Position numbers and translations under genes: made by a program
Shown: piece after piece, positions 16,280-23,818 of the stretch
Layout: each line of letters starts with the position of its first letter
Position numbering within the stretch: position 1 is the first letter of the stretch
DNA from: Lachnospiraceae bacterium
GTDB taxonomy: Bacteria; Bacillota; Clostridia; Lachnospirales; Lachnospiraceae
Direction of reading: 5' to 3'
DNA: 28,666 bases
Assembly: GCA_021199405.1 (NCBI GenBank)
Contig: JAJQID010000026.1
Span: 1 to 28,666, forward strand
Notes under the pieces: generated by a model
What the model saw: only the letters and a program-made list of their open reading frames with translations
Databases searched by the model: none
What the model was told of the DNA's origin: nothing

Positions 16280-17234
16280 CTTTTTTCGCCCTCCTTTTGC
16301 CTTTTCCTTCATATTGTGCCTTAATTCTCGGATCGATAACTGCGTATGATATATCAGTCAGCAATACGATCAGACTGAAAAGAATAGCCAAAACCACCAC
16401 TCCTCCCCTTACAACAGGATAATCCCGTTGACTTATGGCATCCACCAGATACATTCCCACACCCGGTATGGAGAAAAGAGTCTCTATAACTACAGTTCCG
16501 CCAAGCGCTCTCCCAAATTGTGTACCAATTCCCGTGATCACTGGTATGAGCGCATTCGGCAATGCGTATCTGTACCTTATCGTTCTCTCTGGTATTCCCT
16601 TTGCCCTGGCAGTCACAATAAAATCGGAACGGATTACCTCCAGCATTTGTGATCTCGTCTGGCGCGCTATATTGGCAAAACCTCCGATAATGATTGCCGT
16701 ACAGGGGAGGATATATCCCTGCCACGTGGATACACCATAGGACGGAAGAATGTTCAACCTTAAGGAAAACAAAATCACAAGCATTAATCCTACCCAGAAC
16801 TGCGGCAGTGCCTGTCCAATCATGGCAATCACAATCGTTATCCGGTCAATCAGGCTATTCTGATGTACTGCGGCATTTACTCCTATCGGGATACCAATTG
16901 CAGCTTGCAACACGCAGCATATTACGGCAATTCTCGCCGTAATTGGCAAGCGGTTCATTAATTCCGTTGACACACTGCTTCCATAAATATAGGAGTTGCC
17001 CAAATCAAATTTTATAAACAGGTTGTACAGGAATCTTCCCAGCTGTACGAAATAGGGATCTGTCAACCCAAGACTTTCCAGAAGCTCCTGTCTCTGTGCT
17101 TCCGTCGCTGATGTACCTATCAATGTGGATGTAGGATCTCCCGGTACAAAGAACATGATTGTAAAAATAGTTATTGCAACTACTATAACTATGGGGATCA
17201 GCCATAATAATCTTTTTAATATATATCTGAACAT
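16272..17234 (-). CDS. ABC transporter permease (OppB/DppB-like)
   Basis: This 320-residue membrane protein begins with the OppB pattern FRYILKRLLWLIPIV and FFVPGDPTSTL. It has the EAA loop SDFIVTARAKGIPERTIRYRYALPN and ends with VIDPRIK, all usual for DppB/OppB. It pairs with the OppC-like permease encoded next. The ribosome site is weak (GGAG about 13 bases upstream). It lies after a strong hairpin that separates it from the binding-protein gene. Confidence 0.94.
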   Translation of the reverse strand: MFRYILKRLLWLIPIVIVVAITIFTIMFFVPGDPTSTLIGTSATEAQRQELLESLGLTDPYFVQLGRFLYNLFIKFDLGNSYIYGSSVSTELMNRLPITARIAVICCVLQAAIGIPIGVNAAVHQNSLIDRITIVIAMIGQALPQFWVGLMLVILFSLRLNILPSYGVSTWQGYILPCTAIIIGGFANIARQTRSQMLEVIRSDFIVTARAKGIPERTIRYRYALPNALIPVITGIGTQFGRALGGTVVIETLFSIPGVGMYLVDAISQRDYPVVRGGVVVLAILFSLIVLLTDISYAVIDPRIKAQYEGKGKRRAKKDA

Positions 17235-17292
17235 AATTTATTGTGTACTCCAATTATAAAAATGCCCGTTGAGTATCGCTTCTTTTAAAATT

Positions 17293-17324
17293 GTGGCATG
17301 GCGGTAAATACTACGCCATGCCAC
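17293..17324 (-). terminator. Strong hairpin between binding-protein and permease genes
   Basis: GTGGCATGGCG (17293-17303) pairs perfectly with CGCCATGCCAC (17314-17324), 11 bp around a 10-base loop. On the minus strand it is followed by AATTTTAAAAG, a poor U-run. Hairpins at this place often leave more binding-protein mRNA than permease mRNA by partial termination or by protecting the upstream 3' end. Confidence 0.55.
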
Positions 17325-17351
17325 CTCTTTCAAGGAAAATCCCCCTTATGA

Positions 17352-18995
17352 TCAGTTCAGCACTGATGTATATGGCGTCGGATTAAAATAGTCTGCCGTA
17401 ACTCCAAGCTCAGATATCAGATTGCTGTCATAAAACACCTTCTGAGTGTAATATCCTACAGCAAACGCGTAGCAGTTATCATTGATATAATCAAACATAT
17501 TCTGAACTGTCTCCGCGCTGGAGGTTTGTGCTGATGAGGCCAGATCATACAATTCTGTCAGTGTAGCGTCAGAAATACGAAGTCTGGAAGTTCCATTTTC
17601 ATATGTATAGTCAGTCAGAAAACTCAACAACTCATATGTATAGTTCGTCGCGTTTATGTACTCAAGATTAATGTCATAAAAGTACGTAAAATCATCTCTA
17701 TAGGTCTGATAAAGATTGGAATCATAATACTCCATCTTCAAAGTAATACCCAGCTGTTCGCAATAGGACTGAATAAGTGTAGCTTGGCTTGTGACCTCGG
17801 TATCGCTCTGGCATAAAAGCACAAGCTCCTCACCCGCATAATCAGATTTTTCAAGGTAGCTCTTAGCCAACTCCAGATTCTGAGCGAAATAGTCATCCTC
17901 TTCCCATGATGAATCATAGTCCTTATAAACCGGAGATGAGAAGCAATCCGCTGCAACTCCAGCGCTGCCATATCCCGCATACACCATTGCAGCTGTATCA
18001 ATTGCATACGCGATTGCCTTCCTTAAATTTACATCGCTGCACAGGCTCTCATCACTGCAGTTAAACGATATAGCCAACATTCCCGTATGGACGCTTTCCA
18101 CATAGTCATAACCGTCCTTCGTTGTACCGTCATCATTAATAAAGTTTACATAATCCGCCGCCAGCAGACTGTTGGTGCAATCAATATCTCCGGATTCAAG
18201 CGCGATGGAATGCTGGGACTTTTCAGTAATAATCACCCACTCAAAGCCATCCAGATTTGCCTGGAGTGCGTCAATAGTCAAATCCTCTGTCTGCCAATAA
18301 GTATCTACCTTCTTGAATTTAATGCTGGCACCTGATACATAATCCTCAAGGACATAGGAAGTCGTTCCTATAGGATTCAACGCCATGCCGTCACCCGACT
18401 GCTCATACGCTGCCTCTGTAACAATATATACAGCGTCAAGCATTGTATAAAGTCCGCCGATTTTCTCATCCTCAAAAGTAAATCTGACTGTATAATCATC
18501 AATCTCCGTATAACTCACACCCTGCAGATATGCTGCATAGAGCCCCGTTTCATTCGCCTTATCAAATGAGAATATAACATCCGAAGCTGTCATCGGGTTG
18601 CCGGCCGTATCAACAATATAATCATAGATCGTTACGTCATATACCCCCTCTGATACCTCCTCTATATCTTTTGCGAGATCATAGGAAACGCTTCCATCTG
18701 CATTCAGATATACTAATGTTTCATAGAGCGCCCGTCTGACCGCCTTTCGTCCTCCTCCCTGCTGGCCCCAGGGTGCAAACGTCACACAGTCACTGTTAGA
18801 AGCAGCCACGATGTACGCCGTTCCTGAGGCGTCTGAAGCAGATGTGCTTTCTGTATTTTCAGTTTCTTCCGCGCTGGACTCAGAACTGGTTGACGCTCCT
18901 GTATCCGTGCTTGACGTTCCCTGTGAGCACGCGGTCAGACTCATGGCTGCCATCATTGCCGCCAAGGTCAACGAGATTAACTTTTTCACTTTCAT
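17352..18995 (-). CDS. Peptide-type ABC transporter substrate-binding lipoprotein (family 5)
   Basis: This is the extracytoplasmic receptor of the importer, 547 residues from the ATG at 18995. The start MKVKKLISLTLAAMMAAM is a lipoprotein signal peptide, and the lipobox LTAC puts the lipid anchor on Cys23. A Ser/Thr/Glu-rich linker follows (about 24-60), then the family 5 fold with PMTASDVIFSFDKA and a segment LRKAIAYAIDTAAMV typical of SBP_bac_5. AGGGAG lies about six bases before this ATG; an upstream ATG at 19028 would place residues before the signal peptide. The protein is acidic. The ligand cannot be told from sequence; family members bind peptides, nickel, heme, opines and other small molecules. 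Confidence 0.93.
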   Translation of the reverse strand: MKVKKLISLTLAAMMAAMSLTACSQGTSSTDTGASTSSESSAEETENTESTSASDASGTAYIVAASNSDCVTFAPWGQQGGGRKAVRRALYETLVYLNADGSVSYDLAKDIEEVSEGVYDVTIYDYIVDTAGNPMTASDVIFSFDKANETGLYAAYLQGVSYTEIDDYTVRFTFEDEKIGGLYTMLDAVYIVTEAAYEQSGDGMALNPIGTTSYVLEDYVSGASIKFKKVDTYWQTEDLTIDALQANLDGFEWVIITEKSQHSIALESGDIDCTNSLLAADYVNFINDDGTTKDGYDYVESVHTGMLAISFNCSDESLCSDVNLRKAIAYAIDTAAMVYAGYGSAGVAADCFSSPVYKDYDSSWEEDDYFAQNLELAKSYLEKSDYAGEELVLLCQSDTEVTSQATLIQSYCEQLGITLKMEYYDSNLYQTYRDDFTYFYDINLEYINATNYTYELLSFLTDYTYENGTSRLRISDATLTELYDLASSAQTSSAETVQNMFDYINDNCYAFAVGYYTQKVFYDSNLISELGVTADYFNPTPYTSVLN

Positions 18996-19209
18996 ATCTT
19001 TCTCCCTGTCTACTATCGTGTTTAGCATGTTAACATTAAAAATTGCAGTTTCTTTTTACTCCAAGGCCTGTATATCACACGCCATTTTGTAGTGTATTCT
19101 TTATCCTCCTCCTCTCCCTGGCATTCCCCATACTTATACCGTGTACGAGAAGCTCCTGTCGTAAAATTAATCATTGACTGTTTGATGCGTCGCGGCTCAC
19201 CATCATCAG

Positions 19210-19240
19210 ATTATACAAAAAAGATTGATTTCTATGTCAA
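19210..19240 (-). promoter_or_regulatory. Candidate promoter of the opp-like operon
   Basis: On the minus strand a consensus -35 TTGACA (19240-19235) and a consensus -10 TATAAT (19215-19210) are separated by 19 bases instead of 17. Perfect hexamers with an over-long spacer suggest a promoter that needs an activator, and a LysR gene lies next upstream. The leader to the ATG is about 205 bases. Confidence 0.55.
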
Positions 19241-19338
19241 AAATTGTACTTTATTCTGACATAATTTGCAATTCAAGTTTGGAAAGACAATTTTTCTGCC
19301 ATGGAATTAAAATGAACTGTCTGCTGAATAATATCCGC

Positions 19339-19392
19339 AAAAATAAAGGCAGCAAGAAAAGCCTCTTCCGCGCATAGCTTTTCTTACCGCCT
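19339..19392 (-). terminator. Rho-independent terminator after LysR-1
   Basis: A 9-bp core stem (AAGAAAAGC at 19354-19362 with GCTTTTCTT at 19377-19385) is extended by outer GGC/GCC pairs. On the minus strand it is followed by TTTATTTTT. It separates the LysR-1 transcript from the opp-like operon. Confidence 0.6.
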
Positions 19393-19497
19393 CAATACTG
19401 TTCTTTTTTTGTAAACGACTTTATGCCGTTTACTATCACGTCAATCATGGGCTGCGCCAGCAGCCTTCCTTGCGCGACTGTGTGCACCGTCTTTCTT

Positions 19498-19534
19498 TAT
19501 AGTGAGCGACAAATTATTTTTGTCGTTCACTATA
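19498..19534. repeat. 15-bp near-perfect hairpin spanning the LysR-1 stop codon
   Basis: Arms at 19498-19512 and 19520-19534 match at 14 of 15 positions, and the single mismatch can pair as G-U. The seven-base loop (19513-19519) contains the LysR-1 TAA stop. No T-run follows. The last codons of the gene therefore form half of the stem. Confidence 0.6.
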
Positions 19535-20437
19535 ACTGTTTTCGTTCCGAATCAGACCAGACTGATTTATAAAATCAAGAAAGCTCTGCCTGGCAGGAGT
19601 CATCGGTTCATTAGCGCGGTAAAGAATAGAAATATATATATTATACTCCATATCAAAATCCACCAGTGCTACTCCGTCATCCTGCAGATATTCTGTTACC
19701 ATTTTTGAGCGTATTGACACACCCTTATGTTTTTTTACAAGATCGATGATTGTCGGTCCAAGCGATATATTATAGTCATACTTTAACGGAATACCGGCTC
19801 GGCTGAACATTTTTGATGTAAGCTTGCTCACAACACCATCCGGGTCATAAAACCCTATCAGTTTTTCATTTGCAATTTCCTCGAGGGTGATTTTCTGCCT
19901 TCCCGCAAGGGGATGATCCGATGGCAACACAGCCACTATGCGATCCGTCACAAATGGGATAACCTCCACTTCAGGATTATCAATCTTCTCTGTATGACGC
20001 AAAAACAGAAAATCTACCTTTTTATCATACAGAAGATCATCATATCTGTCGCTTAATACGTATTCATAAAATCTCGTATTAAAATCCGGCGCGAACTTGT
20101 CATATCCCAGAATAAATCTACTCACACCGTATTCTACAGACTGTGACGGAATCGCAATATATACCGACTGTTCATTTTTGTGCTCAGTTATGATTTCCTG
20201 AAAAAATCCGTCATAAATCTCAAGCATCTCTACAGCACAAAAATAAAAAGACTTTCCCAGAGATGTCAACGCCACCTTTTTCACGTTATGATACAGCAAA
20301 TCAGCTCCCACTTCCGTTTCAAGCATATGAATATGCTTCGACAGTGTGGATTGATTGATGTATGACTTCTCAGCCGCCCTGAAATAATTATTTTCCTTTA
20401 TCAGAGTGACAAACTCCCGCATATATTCTGTTCTCAT
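19514..20437 (-). CDS. LysR family transcriptional regulator 1
   Basis: This 307-residue protein starts with a LysR winged helix-turn-helix (NYFRAAEKSYINQSTLSKHIHMLE, about 17-40) and continues with a periplasmic-binding-like effector domain. Known LysR proteins bind T-N11-A dyads and usually respond to a small ligand tied to the genes they control. It lies just upstream of the opp-like operon in the same direction, so that operon is the likely target. GGAGA lies about five bases before the ATG. A promoter with a 17-base spacer is at 20484-20512 and a terminator is downstream. Confidence 0.93.
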   Translation of the reverse strand: MRTEYMREFVTLIKENNYFRAAEKSYINQSTLSKHIHMLETEVGADLLYHNVKKVALTSLGKSFYFCAVEMLEIYDGFFQEIITEHKNEQSVYIAIPSQSVEYGVSRFILGYDKFAPDFNTRFYEYVLSDRYDDLLYDKKVDFLFLRHTEKIDNPEVEVIPFVTDRIVAVLPSDHPLAGRQKITLEEIANEKLIGFYDPDGVVSKLTSKMFSRAGIPLKYDYNISLGPTIIDLVKKHKGVSIRSKMVTEYLQDDGVALVDFDMEYNIYISILYRANEPMTPARQSFLDFINQSGLIRNENSYSERQK

Positions 20438-20483
20438 TACTTCTCCAATCCTTTATCCCACATTTTATGCTGCGTTTTAAATT

Positions 20484-20512
20484 ATTTTAACAAAAAGCTT
20501 TATTTAATACAA
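20484..20512 (-). promoter_or_regulatory. Candidate LysR-1 promoter
   Basis: On the minus strand -35 TTGTAT (20512-20507), a 17-base spacer and an extended -10 TGT-TAAAAT (-10 at 20489-20484) lie about 45 bases before the LysR-1 ATG. This suggests LysR-1 has its own promoter rather than depending on the MATE gene upstream. Confidence 0.5.
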
Positions 20513-20563
20513 GATGCTCTTACATTATCATAAATTATCAGACATTCCATGATCGATATATAC

Positions 20564-21952
20564 TCAGCGTTTTCCCTTTTCCATCAGCGGATAGATTTCC
20601 TTTTTATAACTCTGTCTGAATAAAATCAATGCCAAAACAAACGCAACCAGATCTGCAAACGGGAAAGCATACCATATGTATCCTATATCTGCAGTTTTTA
20701 CAATAACAAGCAAAAGCAAAAGAGGAAGCATTCCCCGAACAATGGTGCAAACCATGTTAACCATTCCATTTCCTATAGCCGTAAGCAGCTGACCAATGAC
20801 AGTAACCGCGGAGACCAGAATAAAAGTACTGGCAAGAATTCTCAAGGCGCTAACACCTATCTCCAGCATCTCATCACTTGCGCTGAACAAAAGCAATATC
20901 TGTTCCGGTAAAAATTCAAACAGCAACGTCCCCGCCAGCATGACTACAAAGCATATTTTAATCGTAACATAGAACACTTCCATCAGCCGGTCTCCCCGTT
21001 TCGCGCCATACGAAAAACCAGCGATTGGGATTTGTCCCTGTGCAAAACCATTGTTCGGCATCATAACAAAGGTCTGAATTTTGTGATACAGTCCGAAAAA
21101 GGCAACCGCTGTCGCCGAATAATCTATCAACAGTTTGTTGATACAGATTGTCTGTATACTGATAATTCCATTTGTCAGCATAGCCGGTGCACCAACCTTA
21201 TATATTCCCTTTACAATCTCTTTTTTAAACTTGAAGTTTTTGAAATCAAAACGTATCTCTCTATTCAACCGAAGATTTAAAATCATTGCCAGAATCGCAG
21301 CAACCCACTGTCCGGTCACTGTCGCTATCGCTGCACCTTTCACCCCCATGGCAGGAAAGCCAAAATACCCGAAAATCAGAATGGGATCCAGTACGCAATT
21401 TAAGACAGCTCCAGAGACCTGCGCACACATACTGTATATGCTTTTTCCTGTAGCCTGGAGCATACGTTCCGCCGCCGCCGCCACAAAAATGCCCGAACAG
21501 AATACGGTGCAGATTGAAAGATAACTATAGCTTTGGTTTAAAAGATCAACATCATTTGTATACGCACAAAGAAAATACCGGCTGAAAAAAAGTCCGAAAC
21601 ACATAAATACCACGCTGGATATAATTGCAAGAAGCAAACCTGTCGTTGCAGTCAGATTCACTTTTTCTTTTTCTCCTGCTCCAAGGCTGCGGGATAACAA
21701 CGAATTAATGCCCACGCCCGTTCCTACTGAAACTGCCACCATCAATAATTGAATTGGCGACGCCAGCGAGGTTGCCGTTAGAGCATTTTCGCTGATCCTT
21801 GCCACAAAAAATGAATCTACCAAATTATACAATGCCTGAACAAGCAATGAAATTACCAGAGGCAAAGATACACTTATAACCAGAGGAACCATCGGCTCCG
21901 TTGCCATTTTCATCTTGATATCTTTTCCTTCATTCTGTTTCACTTTACCCAT
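20564..21952 (-). CDS. MATE family efflux transporter
   Basis: This 462-residue protein has about twelve membrane segments in two halves and the MATE N-terminal pattern PLVISLLVQALYNLVDSFFVARI. It continues with LLSRSLGAGEKEKVN and, in the second half, NNGFAQGQIPIAGFSYGAKRGDR. It looks like the MepA/DinF side of the family, which exports cationic drugs or metabolites using a Na+ or H+ gradient. AAAGGA lies seven bases before the ATG. It diverges from LysR-2 across about 230 bases, so LysR-2 is its likely regulator. The substrate is unknown. Confidence 0.93.
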   Translation of the reverse strand: MGKVKQNEGKDIKMKMATEPMVPLVISVSLPLVISLLVQALYNLVDSFFVARISENALTATSLASPIQLLMVAVSVGTGVGINSLLSRSLGAGEKEKVNLTATTGLLLAIISSVVFMCFGLFFSRYFLCAYTNDVDLLNQSYSYLSICTVFCSGIFVAAAAERMLQATGKSIYSMCAQVSGAVLNCVLDPILIFGYFGFPAMGVKGAAIATVTGQWVAAILAMILNLRLNREIRFDFKNFKFKKEIVKGIYKVGAPAMLTNGIISIQTICINKLLIDYSATAVAFFGLYHKIQTFVMMPNNGFAQGQIPIAGFSYGAKRGDRLMEVFYVTIKICFVVMLAGTLLFEFLPEQILLLFSASDEMLEIGVSALRILASTFILVSAVTVIGQLLTAIGNGMVNMVCTIVRGMLPLLLLLVIVKTADIGYIWYAFPFADLVAFVLALILFRQSYKKEIYPLMEKGKR

Positions 21953-21993
21953 CGTCCTGTCCTTTCTTAATAAAATATAATAAACTTTATCAG

Positions 21994-22023
21994 ATTATAA
22001 CATTCCCGTTTTTCTCCACGCAA
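21994..22023 (-). promoter_or_regulatory. Candidate MATE gene promoter
   Basis: On the minus strand -35 TTGCGT (22023-22018), an 18-base spacer and an extended -10 TGT-TATAAT (-10 at 21999-21994) lie about 40 bases before the MATE ATG. Confidence 0.5.
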
Positions 22024-22058
22024 TTCCATTTTCCGCTTCATTTATTCCAAAACATTAT

Positions 22059-22085
22059 AATTTTAATCTGAATTCTATTGAAATT
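22059..22085. promoter_or_regulatory. Possible LysR operator in the MATE/LysR-2 divergent region
   Basis: AATTTTAAT (22059-22067) and ATTGAAATT (22077-22085) form a dyad with one mismatch and a 9-base centre. The spacing and T/A-rich ends fit a LysR-type T-N11-A site. It overlaps a possible LysR-2 promoter (-35 TTGAAA at 22078-22083, 18 bases, TAGGAT) and lies upstream of the MATE promoter, the classic arrangement for a self-controlling LysR regulator. Confidence 0.35.
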
Positions 22086-22184
22086 TATTTATGAATTATG
22101 ATAGGATGAATACAGGAATTTATATCATGTTTATATTGAAAGGCAAATATTTTGTCGTTAATCATAATGTGAATGGGCGGATAT

Positions 22185-23084
22185 ATGAATATTAATTATT
22201 TCCATGAATTTGTAACTTTATGTGAAACAATGAACTATACTGAAGCGGCTGAACGCCTTTTTATATCTCAGGCCAGTCTTTCAAAGCATATACAGTATAT
22301 GGAAAAGGAGCTGGATGAAGCATTGTTTATCCGCTCTACAAGAAAGCTGGAGCTGACAGAATATGGAAAGCTTTTCCTGCCAGATGCCATCGCAATCGCT
22401 GAACATCAGAAATCGTATCTGGAAAAGCTTCAGCAGCAAAAAGCTGTAGATTCTGCCTTATTAAAAATTGGCTCAACCCCTGCTTTATCACAATATGGAC
22501 TTACAGAACTGTTTTCCGAATTTTCCTCGCATTATCCCGAAATCAGGTTCTCTCTTTTTTCTGCTGATGATGAACTTCTGCTTTCAGCACTCACGGAGCA
22601 AAGATGTTCTATTATTATCGCACGGGTTCCAGCTCTCCTGCCAGGGCACTGCACCACAATACCAATTATAACAGACGAAATGTGCGTAGCGCTTTCTCAA
22701 AACCATCGACTGGCACAGCAGTCAAAGCTCACCCTTGATCAACTGCAAAATGAGAAATTTATTCTGTTTAAGGCAGATACCTTCGTTTCCAACTTCATAG
22801 AAACGCTTTTTAACAAAGAAGGCTTCTCTCTTTCTTCTGAAAATATCGTCGGACGCTTTCTTTCCTTTTATACCATTCTGGATTTTGTAAAAAAAGGCCT
22901 GGGAATCACTGTTGTCTCCAGACAGACTGCTCATTTTTTTGCCGGTGATTCCGTTGCTGTCATACCGCTATCCCCTTGCGTTCCCTTTGATCTGTGCCTC
23001 GCTTATTCAAAGAACCAGTTATTATCCAAAACCGAAAGATTGTTTATCCGGTATGCAAAAAATCATTTTCTCATTGAAACCTGA
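22185..23084 (+). CDS. LysR family transcriptional regulator 2
   Basis: This 300-residue LysR protein has the helix-turn-helix NYTEAAERLFISQASLSKHIQYME near the N-terminus and an effector-binding domain after it. It resembles LysR-1 in start and length but is clearly a separate protein. The ATG at 22185 is preferred because LysR-1 starts at the equivalent position and GGGCGG lies before it; the upstream in-frame ATG at 22173 has no ribosome site. It is divergent from the MATE gene. Its stop codon lies within the promoter of the following nitroreductase. Confidence 0.93.
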   Translation: MNINYFHEFVTLCETMNYTEAAERLFISQASLSKHIQYMEKELDEALFIRSTRKLELTEYGKLFLPDAIAIAEHQKSYLEKLQQQKAVDSALLKIGSTPALSQYGLTELFSEFSSHYPEIRFSLFSADDELLLSALTEQRCSIIIARVPALLPGHCTTIPIITDEMCVALSQNHRLAQQSKLTLDQLQNEKFILFKADTFVSNFIETLFNKEGFSLSSENIVGRFLSFYTILDFVKKGLGITVVSRQTAHFFAGDSVAVIPLSPCVPFDLCLAYSKNQLLSKTERLFIRYAKNHFLIET

Positions 23085-23102
23085 AATCGATTTTGCTATA
23101 CT
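23074..23102 (+). promoter_or_regulatory. Candidate nitroreductase promoter
   Basis: TTGAAA (23074-23079), a 17-base spacer and an extended -10 TGC-TATACT (-10 at 23097-23102) make one of the best promoters in the window. It overlaps the last codons of LysR-2 and lies about 100 bases before the nitroreductase ATG. Confidence 0.6.
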
Positions 23103-23203
23103 ACAGAAAGGCAAAACCAGATACAGGATATATTGCGGCACCGGAAGCCAATGCCTGTCTTTCAGCCGCCGCATCATTACAAACTTCAGAAGGAGGACAT
23201 CTT

Positions 23204-23746
23204 ATGGAAGTAAAGGAATGCCTGAAGACCAGGCGAAGTGTCCGTCAGTTCACTGACAGAGAAGTGGATCCGAAGCTGATTGAGGATATCATTGACACCG
23301 TCAGCTACTCTCCCAGCTGGAAGAATACCCAGATCACCCGCTATGCGGCGGTAACCGGAGAATTAAAGGAGCGCATTGCGGCAGAGTGTACCGGCCAGTA
23401 TTCGCACAATGGCGATATTATCAGAAGCGCTCCCGTGCTGATGGTACAGTATTTCATCACAAAGCGAAGCGGCTATGAGCGGGATGGCTCCTTTTCCACC
23501 AAAAAGGAAGGAGCCTGGCAGATGTATGATGCGGGAATCAGTGCCGGAGCCTTCTGCAACGCGGCTTACGATGCGGGGCTGTCCAGTGTGATTCTCGGAA
23601 TCTTTGATTATGATAAGACTGCTGAGCTGCTTGGCCTGGATGAAACAAAGGAAGTGGCCGCCCTGATTCCTCTTGGCTATGCCGCCGAAACGCCAGCGGT
23701 TCCCCACAAGAAGGGTGTTTCCGATTTACTGACATTCCTGTCATGA
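23204..23746 (+). CDS. Nitroreductase family protein (FMN-dependent)
   Basis: This 180-residue protein has the nitroreductase start VKECLKTRRSVRQFTDREVD, an active-site segment SYSPSWKNTQ and the C-terminal motif VAALIPLGYAAE. Family members bind FMN and use NAD(P)H to reduce nitro compounds, quinones or flavins. The open frame extends upstream to 23093, but AGGAGG seven bases before the ATG at 23204 fixes the start. It is transcribed with, or just ahead of, pyrB; a terminator-like hairpin separates them. The physiological substrate is unknown. Confidence 0.9.
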   Translation: MEVKECLKTRRSVRQFTDREVDPKLIEDIIDTVSYSPSWKNTQITRYAAVTGELKERIAAECTGQYSHNGDIIRSAPVLMVQYFITKRSGYERDGSFSTKKEGAWQMYDAGISAGAFCNAAYDAGLSSVILGIFDYDKTAELLGLDETKEVAALIPLGYAAETPAVPHKKGVSDLLTFLS

Positions 23747-23750
23747 CAAT

Positions 23751-23780
23751 AAAGGGATCGTAGTTTTCTACGGTCCTTTC
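23751..23780 (+). terminator. Hairpin between nitroreductase and pyrB
   Basis: AAAGGGATCGTAG pairs with CTACGGTCCTTT across a TTTT loop with one bulge and one G-U pair, followed by CTTTATG. It looks like a terminator for the nitroreductase gene. Its position about 40 bases before pyrB leaves open a role as a pyrimidine-controlled attenuator. Confidence 0.5.
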
Positions 23781-23818
23781 TTTATGAACTTTGAAATGAA
23801 AAAAGGAGTATGAAAAAT

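Larger units (their letters stand above)
18996..19513. other. Gene-free interval between LysR-1 and the binding-protein gene
   Basis: This interval of over 500 bases holds, in minus-strand order, a hairpin spanning the LysR-1 stop, two short dyads (GTAAACG/CGTTTAC at 19411-19433 and GGCTGC/GCAGCC near 19451-19466), a terminator (19339-19392), a promoter (19210-19240) and a leader of roughly 200 bases. I found no convincing small gene; the open frames are short and lack well-placed ribosome sites. Confidence 0.6.

Noticed and set aside
19392..19448. 18-codon open frame MIDVIVNGIKSFTKKEQY on the minus strand
   Set aside because: The ribosome-like AAGGAAGG is too far away and the frame lies among dyads; no support as a gene.
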